In this document: positions 44,628 to 51,867 of the stretch, piece after piece
Position numbering within the stretch: position 1 is the stretch's first letter
Layout of the letters: the number at the start of each line of letters is the position of its first letter
Source of the DNA: Prevotella sp. oral taxon 299 str. F0039
GTDB lineage: Bacteria; Bacteroidota; Bacteroidia; Bacteroidales; Bacteroidaceae
DNA: 64,000 nucleotides
Assembly: GCF_000163055.2 (NCBI RefSeq)
Contig: NC_022111.1
Location: 682,001 to 746,000, forward strand
Direction: 5' to 3'
Made by a program: the position numbers and the translations under genes
Notes under the pieces: model-generated
What the model was told of the DNA's origin: nothing
Seen by the model: the letters and a program-made list of their open reading frames with translations, nothing else
Database searches by the model: none

Positions 44628-45990
44628 AGGACTGAGATTGTTTATTTTGTTTTTTGAATCTTTTCATAAATACAACCATAATCACTGCTGTTACAATTGC
44701 AGCTAAAAGGTCTGATGCAGGAAGAGCTGCCCAAACTCCGTCCGATTCAAGGTATTTGGGTAGTATAATAAGTAGAGGAAGTAAGAATGTTAGCTGTCTA
44801 GATAAAGACAAGAACATACTTATTTTTGCTTTTCCAATACTCATAAAGAACATAGTGATAACCATTTGATAGCCAATAACGGGAAATACACACATATTGA
44901 TGCGTATTCCTCGAATAGACATAGCTATTAATTCAGGGTCAGAAGTAAACAAACGAGCACATTCATAAGGGAAAAACATACCCACAATGAAGCCTACTGT
45001 CATTACAACAGTAGCTGCATAGATAGAGAGTTTTACCACTTTAGAAAGACGATCGTATTGCTTAGAGCCATAGTTATAGCCCGCAATAGGTTGCATTCCT
45101 TGGTTTATACCCATAGAAATCATAAGGAATATGAATTCTATTTTGTTGGCAATGCCATACGAACCCACTGCAAGATCACCACCATATTTTAACAATCCAT
45201 TATTAATAAAGATAACAATGATACATGCACACACGTTCATTGCAAATGGAGCACTACCAATACTGATGATGTTCTTCACCAAACTATATTGCAATTTATA
45301 TGTATTTGATTTGAAGTGGATTAGTTCTTTTTTATTAGAGAATTGCTTTATCTGCCAAGTTAGAGCCACAACCTGAGATAAAATGGTTGCATAAGCAGCA
45401 CCTTTAATACCCTTTTCGAAGTAGAAGATAAACAATGGGTCGAGAATAGCGTTGAGAATTACTGTGAAAATAGTTGCATACATGGCTTGTTTGGGCTTTC
45501 CTGTTGCTCTTAAAAGGGCATTAAAGCCATAATACATGTGCGAAAATACGTTTGCAACGAGTATAATTTCCATGTAATCTCGTGCATAAGAAATGGTATT
45601 TTCACTAGCTCCGAAGAACAAAAGAATAGGGTCTAGGAATAAAAGACATAATCCTCCTACCAAAACTCCAATGATTATGTTAAGAGTTATTGTGTTACCA
45701 AGAATGCGTTGAGCATATTGGTAGTCTTTCTGACCTAATTTCACCGAAATAAGTGTTGATGAACCAATGCCAACAGCAGCACCGAAGGCAGCTGTAAGGT
45801 TGATAAATGGGAATGTAATTGCAAGACCTGAGATAGCAAGAGGACCCACTCCTTGTCCGATAAAGATACTATCTACCATATTATAGAGTGATGCTGCCGT
45901 CATAGCAATTATTGCTGGAATGGCATATTGCATTAATAATGGCCACACAGGTTTCGTTCCTAATTCTAATGTTGACTTTTGGTTATCCAT
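44617..45990 (-). CDS. MATE-family efflux transporter
   Basis: The 457-residue membrane protein has about 12 helices in two halves. The first half includes P-A-I-I-A-M-T-A-A-S-L-Y-N-M-V-D-S-I-F-I-G-Q and A-I-S-G-L-A-I-T-F-P-F; the second G-I-N-Q-G-M-Q-P-I-A-G-Y-N-Y-G-S. MATE proteins export cationic drugs in exchange for Na or H; the substrate is unknown. It heads a minus-strand series with the cytidylate-kinase-like gene, rmlB and purT, and has its own promoter. Confidence 0.92.
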   Translation of the reverse strand: MDNQKSTLELGTKPVWPLLMQYAIPAIIAMTAASLYNMVDSIFIGQGVGPLAISGLAITFPFINLTAAFGAAVGIGSSTLISVKLGQKDYQYAQRILGNTITLNIIIGVLVGGLCLLFLDPILLFFGASENTISYARDYMEIILVANVFSHMYYGFNALLRATGKPKQAMYATIFTVILNAILDPLFIFYFEKGIKGAAYATILSQVVALTWQIKQFSNKKELIHFKSNTYKLQYSLVKNIISIGSAPFAMNVCACIIVIFINNGLLKYGGDLAVGSYGIANKIEFIFLMISMGINQGMQPIAGYNYGSKQYDRLSKVVKLSIYAATVVMTVGFIVGMFFPYECARLFTSDPELIAMSIRGIRINMCVFPVIGYQMVITMFFMSIGKAKISMFLSLSRQLTFLLPLLIILPKYLESDGVWAALPASDLLAAIVTAVIMVVFMKRFKKQNKQSQSYEQ

Positions 45991-46161
45991 AAATATTTTG
46001 CCTTTTGTTCTTTCAACTCTAATTAATTTCTTTGCTTTTATGTGTCTATAAAGGCATTTTAGTTCAACTTTAATAGAATGATTGTTTAAAATTAGTGCTT
46101 GTTAAGAATGCATTTAAATGCAAAATGCACCTTAATTGCTTATAATGCAATATCAATGATG

Positions 46162-46192
46162 CAAATTTAGCAATTTAATTTCATTTATCCAA
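46162..46192 (-). promoter_or_regulatory. Promoter of the MATE gene
   Basis: On the minus strand TTG lies at 46192-46190, then 20 bases, then TAAATTTG at 46169-46162. The leader to the ATG at 45990 is about 165 bases. The 622-base divergent gap 45991-46612 holds this, a 22-bp array and the xseA promoter. Confidence 0.5.
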
Positions 46193-46406
46193 GTATATAA
46201 ACGTGCTTATTAACAGCAATAACATGTCTTTTCTTCACTTCTTTGTGCTAATTGATAGATTATGAATCTAACTTGCTAAAAAGAAGAATTCTAAAGGAGA
46301 TAGAAAGATAATATATTTTAAAGAGAGTGATGGGGTAAATAATGCGCAATGGGAATCCTTTTAAGATGAAAAAGAGGTGAGTTTATTTCGTCTAATAGTT
46401 GCTTTC

Positions 46407-46494
46407 TAAAAGCATTGATTTTAGCTTGTAAAAGCATTGTTATTGAGGCGTAAAAGCATTGTTATTAGATGGTAAAAACATAGCTTTTATTTTG
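46407..46494 (+). repeat. 22-bp-period intergenic array, copy 3 (4 units)
   Basis: Units begin at 46407, 46429, 46451 and 46473, exactly 22 bases apart. The first three start TAAAAGCATTG and the last TAAAAACATAG. It is the best-kept of three arrays of this family in the window and lies 72 bases upstream of the xseA promoter. There are no spacers, so it is not a CRISPR array. Confidence 0.85.
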
Positions 46495-46565
46495 TATAGA
46501 GAATTAAACGAGTTAAAAAGGGGAGCGTAAATACAATTAAATAAATGTAAATATATGTCGTGATT

Positions 46566-46597
46566 GTTGTGGAAAATGATAAAAGAAAGTAAATTTG
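46566..46597 (+). promoter_or_regulatory. Promoter of xseA
   Basis: GTTG at 46566-46569, 20 bases, TAAATTTG at 46590-46597. Transcription would start about 46604, just before the ATG at 46613, which rules out the TTG at 46595 as start. Confidence 0.6.
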
Positions 46598-46612
46598 TAT
46601 TACATAAAAGAA

Positions 46613-47926
46613 ATGATGGAAAACAATAATTCACAAACACATTTAAGTCTATATCAGCTGAATAATCTTGTTTCAGAAGTGATTTCGCTTTCTTTTAACC
46701 AAGATTTTTGGGTAGAAGCAGAGATCTCTGAGATTAGAGAAGTGCGTGGACATTGCTATATTGAGCTGATAGAAAAAGACGAAAAGATGAACACACCCAT
46801 TGCAAAAGCATCGGCAAAGTGTTGGAGTAATAAGTGGATGTTTATCAAACCTCATTTCGAACGGGTTACAAGACAATGTCTTAAAGCAGGGATGAAAGTG
46901 CTCCTTAAGGTTGAAGCTCAATTTCATGAGGCTTTTGGATTTGCGTGGATTATCAATTATATCGATCCAACTTTCACCTTAGGAAGCATGGCTAAAAAGC
47001 GAAAGGATATCATTGACGCTCTAAAAGCACAGGGAGTGTATGATCTGCAGAAAGAACTTTACATGCCTTTGTTTGCAAAACGCATTGCTGTTATATCGAG
47101 TGAAGGTGCTGCAGGCTATGGAGATTTTATGCAACACCTTGTTCATAACGAGTATGGTTTTGTATTTGAAGTAGCTCTTTTCAATGCAGTTATGCAAGGA
47201 GAGGGCATAGAACAAAGCGTTATTTCGGCTTTAAACGCTATAAATGATAAGCTTTCGCAGTTCGATGTTGTTGTAATGATTAGAGGAGGTGGTGGAACTA
47301 GCGATTTAAGCGGATTTGATTCGCTTGCATTAGCAGAGAATATTGCTAACTTTCCCATTCCTGTTATAAATGGAATAGGGCACGATAGAGATGAGAGCGT
47401 GCTCGACTTGATTTCTTTTGAACAAGTGAAAACACCTACAGCAGCTGCTGATTACTTCATTAATCACGCTCTTCGAGTGTATAGTAGAATAGATACGCTT
47501 CAGCAGTATGTGGTGACTTATGCTCAAAACAGAATTGAATTAGAACGCAATAAGTTGCAACGCTTGGCAGAAAAAGTGCCTATTGTGTTCTCGGTAGTAA
47601 AGACAAAGCAAGAAGGATATATACAACAACTGTTGCAACGACTTCTAATTGGAATGCAATCTACCATTACTCATCAACAAAGAACGGTAGATATGCTGGA
47701 TCAGCGACTAAATAATGCACCAAAATATATCTTGAATAGTAAACAACATCGTCTTACTCTTTTAAATGAAAAGATAAGAAGTTTGGATCCACAGCGTATT
47801 CTTGAGCGGGGATATTCAATTACTTTGCATAATGGAAAGAGTGTTCTAAATGCAAAAGAGCTTAAAAAAGGTGACGAGATAACAACAAAATTCAAAGATG
47901 GTATCATAACATCTATTATAAAATAA
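46613..47926 (+). CDS. xseA: Exodeoxyribonuclease VII large subunit
   Basis: The 437-residue catalytic subunit of exonuclease VII degrades single-stranded DNA. It has the N-terminal OB domain (F-W-V-E-A-E-I-S-E-I-R, G-H-C-Y-I-E-L), then the catalytic region with A-V-I-S-S-E-G-A-A-G-Y-G-D-F, I-R-G-G-G-G-T-S-D-L-S-G-F-D and G-I-G-H-D-R-D-E-S-V-L-D, followed by a coiled-coil C-terminal part ending R-G-Y-S-I-T. Another ATG follows at 46616. It is 3 bases upstream of xseB. Confidence 0.95.
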   Translation: MMENNNSQTHLSLYQLNNLVSEVISLSFNQDFWVEAEISEIREVRGHCYIELIEKDEKMNTPIAKASAKCWSNKWMFIKPHFERVTRQCLKAGMKVLLKVEAQFHEAFGFAWIINYIDPTFTLGSMAKKRKDIIDALKAQGVYDLQKELYMPLFAKRIAVISSEGAAGYGDFMQHLVHNEYGFVFEVALFNAVMQGEGIEQSVISALNAINDKLSQFDVVVMIRGGGGTSDLSGFDSLALAENIANFPIPVINGIGHDRDESVLDLISFEQVKTPTAAADYFINHALRVYSRIDTLQQYVVTYAQNRIELERNKLQRLAEKVPIVFSVVKTKQEGYIQQLLQRLLIGMQSTITHQQRTVDMLDQRLNNAPKYILNSKQHRLTLLNEKIRSLDPQRILERGYSITLHNGKSVLNAKELKKGDEITTKFKDGIITSIIK

Positions 47927-47929
47927 GAT

Positions 47930-48124
47930 ATGGCAAAAGAGATAAAATACGAAGAGGCATTGAGCCAACTCGAAGATATTGTTAGTAAAATGGAAAATGA
48001 AGAGCTTGATATTGATGAACTTACAACAGAATTAAAACAAGCTCAAAAGTTGGTAAAGTTATGTAAAGACAAGCTAACCAAAACCGATAAAGAGATAAAA
48101 ACAATATTGAAAGAGAACAAATAA
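47930..48124 (+). CDS. xseB: Exodeoxyribonuclease VII small subunit
   Basis: The 64-residue protein is mostly helical and fits XseB: Y-E-E-A-L-S-Q-L-E-D-I-V-S-K-M-E-N-E-E-L-D-I-D-E-L. It binds the coiled-coil arms of the large subunit. It lies three bases after xseA. Confidence 0.93.
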   Translation: MAKEIKYEEALSQLEDIVSKMENEELDIDELTTELKQAQKLVKLCKDKLTKTDKEIKTILKENK

Positions 48125-48225
48125 AATTGTTCTTGATAGCTACTTAATGGGCTATTTAAAGGTAAAAAGAAGGTATCTGCAATACGACACGCTTGAAAGC
48201 TTAATGCATTAAAACTATATAAAGA

Positions 48226-48257
48226 GTTGTGTATGACCGCTATTCTTTGTACTTTTG
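48226..48257 (+). promoter_or_regulatory. Promoter of ilvE
   Basis: GTTG at 48226-48229, 20 bases, TACTTTTG at 48250-48257. The ATG at 48294 lies about 30 bases after the expected start point. Confidence 0.6.
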
Positions 48258-48293
48258 TGCATTAATCAGAAAGAATAAACAGTAAAATAGATT

Positions 48294-49310
48294 ATGAAAG
48301 AATTAGATTGGGCTAATCTTTCCTTTGGATATATGCCCACAGATTATAATGTTCGCTGCTATTATCGTAATGGTTCATGGGGCGAAATAGAAGCTTGTAG
48401 CGACGAATATCTAAAGATGCACATGGCAGCAACATGTCTTCATTATGGTCAAGAGGCTTTTGAAGGATTGAAAGCGTATAGAGGTGCCGATGGAAAAGTG
48501 CGCGTTTTTAGAATGAAAGACAATGCAGAACGCTTACAAAGAACATGTCGAGGAATATTAATGCCAGAGTTTCCAGTAGAGAAATTCGAAGAGATGGTGA
48601 AGAAAGTCGTTCGTCTTAATCAAGAATATATCCCTACTTATGAAAGTGGAGCAACACTTTACATTCGTCCTTTGCTAATTGGTACAGGTCCACAAGTCGG
48701 AGTTCGTCCTGCAACAGAATATGCTTTCATTATCTTTGTCACTCCTGTTGGACCTTATTTTAAGGGTGGTTTCCACTCAAATCCTTATATCATCATGCGT
48801 GAATATGACAGAAGTGCCCCATTAGGTACAGGTACTTACAAGGTAGGAGGAAACTATGCTGCAAGCTTAAAGGCTAATTCTATTGCTCATGAACGTGGTT
48901 ATGCAAGTGAATTTTATCTCGATGCAAAAGAAAAGAAATATATAGATGAGTGTGGAGCTGCCAACTTCTTCGGTATAAAAGATAATACTTATATCACTCC
49001 AAAGTCTACTTCTATCTTGCCAAGTATAACCAACAAGAGCTTAATGCAATTGGCAGAAGATCTCGGAATGACTGTAGAACAACGCCCAGTAGGTGAAGAA
49101 GAGCTTGCAACTTTTGAAGAAGCGGGAGCTTGTGGCACAGCTGCTGTAATTAGTCCGATATCCTATATAGATGATAGTGAAACAGGAAAGCGATACAGCT
49201 TTGGTGATACTCCAGGACCATGGTCTACAAAATTATATAACAAACTACGTGGTATACAATATGGAACCGAGCCAGATATACACGGATGGACCACAGTTGT
49301 TATAGAATAA
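48294..49310 (+). CDS. ilvE: Branched-chain amino acid aminotransferase
   Basis: The 338-residue class IV PLP aminotransferase makes or breaks down Leu, Ile and Val. The PLP lysine is K183 in G-T-Y-K-V-G-G-N-Y-A. Other marks are H-Y-G-Q-E-A-F-E-G-L-K-A-Y-R, Y-I-R-P-L-L-I-G-T, and E-E-A-G-A-C-G-T-A-A-V-I-S-P-I. The length fits the longer BCAT group. It has its own promoter and is followed by trmB. Confidence 0.94.
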   Translation: MKELDWANLSFGYMPTDYNVRCYYRNGSWGEIEACSDEYLKMHMAATCLHYGQEAFEGLKAYRGADGKVRVFRMKDNAERLQRTCRGILMPEFPVEKFEEMVKKVVRLNQEYIPTYESGATLYIRPLLIGTGPQVGVRPATEYAFIIFVTPVGPYFKGGFHSNPYIIMREYDRSAPLGTGTYKVGGNYAASLKANSIAHERGYASEFYLDAKEKKYIDECGAANFFGIKDNTYITPKSTSILPSITNKSLMQLAEDLGMTVEQRPVGEEELATFEEAGACGTAAVISPISYIDDSETGKRYSFGDTPGPWSTKLYNKLRGIQYGTEPDIHGWTTVVIE

Positions 49311-49427
49311 AGATTGAAATTGAAAATAAAATAGATAACAACAAGAATGTACTTAAAATGTAACCCACTTTTAACTACATTCTTTGTTTTGTTTAATTAT
49401 TATACAATAACACAGAAATACTCACAG

Positions 49428-50198
49428 ATGGGCAAAGGAAAATTAGCCAAATTTGCAGAGATGGAAACCTTCTCTAACGTCTTTCAATATCCTTTTTCAG
49501 TGATAGATAATGTGCCTTTTGAACAAAAGGGAAGATGGAGAGAAGCCTATTTCCATAACGATAATCCTATAGTTCTTGAGCTTGGATGCGGTAGAGGCGA
49601 ATATACAGTAGAGCTTGCAAAGCTCTTTCCAAACAAGAACTTTATAGGAATAGATATTAAAGGCGCACGAATGTGGGCAGGAGCAAAGCTTGCTTTACAA
49701 GAAAACTTGAGCAATGTAGCTTTCTTAAGAACCAATATTGAGTTTATAGATCGCTTCTTTGATAAAGATGAAGTGCAAGAAATATGGCTCACTTTCAGTG
49801 ATCCACAGATGAAAAATGTAAGAAAACGTCTTACTGGAACGGCTTTTATGGATCGTTATAAGCGTTTCTTAGTGGATAACGGAATTATTCATTTAAAGAC
49901 AGACTCAAACTTCTTGTTTACTTATACGCAAGCAATGGTCAAACATAATCAATTGCCTGTGAAGATAGAAACAACTGACTTATATCACGATAGCAATATA
50001 GATGATAGCACAAAGCAACTTTTGTCTATTCAAACTTACTATGAAAAGATGTGGTTAGAGCGTGGGTTGAACATTAAATATATGCGCTTTTTGTTGCCAC
50101 AAGAAGGTGAATTGACTGAGCCTGATGTTGAGATTCCACTTGATGAGTATAGAAGTTATCATCGTTCAAAACGCAGTGAACTTGAAACAAGCAAGTAA
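49428..50198 (+). CDS. trmB: tRNA (guanine-46-N7)-methyltransferase
   Basis: The 256-residue enzyme methylates G46 in the tRNA variable loop. The SAM site is [12 protein letters not shown], followed by [20 protein letters not shown], and K-N-V-R-K-R-L-T. The frame opens 27 residues upstream at 49347, but those are hydrophobic and unlike TrmB, whose Bacteroidetes members start M-G-K-G-K-L-x-K-F-x-E-M; so 49428 is preferred. Confidence 0.93.
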   Translation: MGKGKLAKFAEMETFSNVFQYPFSVIDNVPFEQKGRWREAYFHNDNPIVLELGCGRGEYTVELAKLFPNKNFIGIDIKGARMWAGAKLALQENLSNVAFLRTNIEFIDRFFDKDEVQEIWLTFSDPQMKNVRKRLTGTAFMDRYKRFLVDNGIIHLKTDSNFLFTYTQAMVKHNQLPVKIETTDLYHDSNIDDSTKQLLSIQTYYEKMWLERGLNIKYMRFLLPQEGELTEPDVEIPLDEYRSYHRSKRSELETSK

Positions 50199-50280
50199 AT
50201 ATAAAACATTATGAATATCAGTAGAATATAACTTTTGATGAGATATATTCTATAAGTAATAATAAAATAAGCAAATTAAT

Positions 50281-51378
50281 ATGACATTATATCCAAATTT
50301 GATAAGAGAGGTCTTGCAAACAGTTATTTATGCAGGAACCAAAAAGAATCTTATAGAGAGCGAAATGGTTGGAGAAGATATCGTGATCAATGGTAATAAG
50401 GTGACCTTCACTTTGATTTTCCCTCGTGAAACCGACCCTTTCCTCAAGTCAACCCTAAAGGCTACTGAGGCAGCCATTCACTATTCAATAAGCAAAGAGA
50501 TTGAGGTGAACATCTTAACCGAATTCAAATCGGCTCCAAGACCAACAGTTGACAAGCTACTTCCACAAGTAAAGAATATCATTGCCGTAAGTTCTGGTAA
50601 AGGAGGAGTAGGTAAAAGCACTGTATCAGTTAACCTTGCGATAGCTTTAGCCATGTTAGGTTATAAGGTAGGATTATTAGATACCGACATATTTGGTCCG
50701 TCGATTCCTAAGATGTTCGATGTAGAAGGAGAGCGACCATATGGAGTTCATAAGGACGGAAGAGATCTTGTAGAGCCTATAAAGAAGTATGGTGTGAAGC
50801 TATTGAGCATCGGTTTCTTTGTAGACCCTGATACTGCAACAGTTTGGCGTGGTGGAATGGCAACACAAGCTCTTAAACAATTGATTGCAGATGCAGACTG
50901 GGGAGAACTTGATTACTTTATTCTCGACACACCGCCAGGAACAAGCGATATTCATTTAACATTGCTTCAAACCCTTGCTATCACTGGAGCTGTGATTGTA
51001 AGTACACCTCAAAGCGTTGCACTTGCAGACGCAAGAAAGGGTATAGATATGTATATGAATGAGAAAATAAATGTTCCTATTCTTGGAATGGTTGAGAATA
51101 TGGCATGGTTTACACCTGCAGAATTGCCAGAAAATAAATATTATATCTTTGGAAAAGATGGTTGTAAAGAACTTGCAAAAGAAAAAGGTTTCCCCTTATT
51201 AGCGCAAATTCCCCTTGTACAAAGCATTAGAGAGAATGGTGACAAGGGTACTCCTGCGGCATTACATACCGATACAGTAACAGGACAAGCATTCATAAGT
51301 CTAGCCCAAGCCGTTGTTACGATGACTAATAAGCGTAACAAAGAACACGCACCAACCAAGATTGTAAAGGTTGATTAA
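50281..51378 (+). CDS. Mrp/NBP35-family ATP-binding Fe-S carrier protein
   Basis: The 365-residue protein has an N-terminal DUF59 region (about 1-85) and a Mrp ATPase with a deviant Walker A, G-K-G-G-V-G-K-S at 106-113, then D-T-D-I-F-G-P-S-I-P and D-T-P-P-G-T-S-D. It is expected to bind and pass on iron-sulfur clusters. The C-P-x-C motif that bridges the cluster in E. coli Mrp is replaced by W-F-T-P-A-E-L-P-E-N. This seems typical of Bacteroidetes, so cluster binding may differ. Confidence 0.9.
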   Translation: MTLYPNLIREVLQTVIYAGTKKNLIESEMVGEDIVINGNKVTFTLIFPRETDPFLKSTLKATEAAIHYSISKEIEVNILTEFKSAPRPTVDKLLPQVKNIIAVSSGKGGVGKSTVSVNLAIALAMLGYKVGLLDTDIFGPSIPKMFDVEGERPYGVHKDGRDLVEPIKKYGVKLLSIGFFVDPDTATVWRGGMATQALKQLIADADWGELDYFILDTPPGTSDIHLTLLQTLAITGAVIVSTPQSVALADARKGIDMYMNEKINVPILGMVENMAWFTPAELPENKYYIFGKDGCKELAKEKGFPLLAQIPLVQSIRENGDKGTPAALHTDTVTGQAFISLAQAVVTMTNKRNKEHAPTKIVKVD

Positions 51379-51385
51379 TTCATAA

Positions 51386-51422
51386 AATATGTCCAATAAG
51401 ATTGTTCCTTATTGGGCATATT
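51386..51422 (+). terminator. Terminator after the Mrp gene
   Basis: AATATGTCCAATAAG and CTTATTGGGCATATT form a 15-bp stem with one G-T pair and loop ATTGTTC, eight bases after the mrp stop. No T run follows. Confidence 0.55.
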
Positions 51423-51561
51423 GCCTTCATATATGTTTAGGAATTCTGTTATGATATATCGTTATTGGCAGTAAAATATCAATATTTTATTTACTTTTAT
51501 AAACTACAATAACATATTATTTCGTTAATAATAATAAAAAATAGAAAGGTTGTTGTTCTAT

Positions 51562-51595
51562 TTTGTTATTTGTATTACAAAAAACGCTAACTTTG
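51562..51595 (+). promoter_or_regulatory. Promoter of a candidate small RNA
   Basis: TTTG at 51562-51565, 22 bases, TAACTTTG at 51588-51595. The spacing is two bases longer than usual. It points into a gap with no open frame. Confidence 0.5.
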
Positions 51596-51601
51596 TAACG
51601 T

Positions 51602-51666
51602 GTTTTTCATGGTATTAGATTATTAAGGTTAAGAAAGATTGATTGTCGTGAGACAATCAATCTTTT
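51602..51666 (+). ncRNA. Candidate small RNA of about 65 bases
   Basis: A promoter at 51562-51595 is followed after about 40 bases by a long perfect hairpin (51634-51666) and then a short T run. No convincing open frame lies between them. The pair of signals defines a short stand-alone transcript. The 489-base gap 51379-51867 also holds the mrp terminator and a palindrome. No known RNA family was recognised. Confidence 0.4.
51634..51666 (+). terminator. Strong terminator of the candidate small RNA
   Basis: AAGATTGATTGTC pairs perfectly with GACAATCAATCTT around a GTGA loop (51648-51651) and runs on into TTTT. It is the strongest hairpin of this gap and lies too far from mrp (256 bases) to be its obvious end. 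Confidence 0.75.
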
Positions 51667-51821
51667 GCTTTTAATAAAAATCTCTCGGTCTTTTCCCCTC
51701 AATCATATATAAAATACGCCAGTTCGAGCTAATTTTAGTATTCAAATAAATTTTAATCGCCTCGATTTTAATCGTGTCGTATATATTCTTAAACAATATC
51801 AGGAAAAAGAGGATTTTACGA

Positions 51822-51859
51822 AAAATAGATGTATAACAAATTTGTTATACATCTATTTT
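51822..51859 (-). terminator. 38-bp perfect palindrome ending the EF-G-like gene
   Basis: AAAATAGATGTATAACAAA and its exact reverse complement meet without a spacer, so the arms are 19 bases each. It lies 9 bases after the stop of the minus-strand EF-G-like gene and should act as a terminator. The T tract is built into the arm. Confidence 0.7.
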
Positions 51860-51867
51860 ATACTTTA

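Noticed and set aside
46407..46494. CRISPR array
   Set aside because: The units follow each other without unique spacers and are only 22 bases long; no cas gene is nearby.
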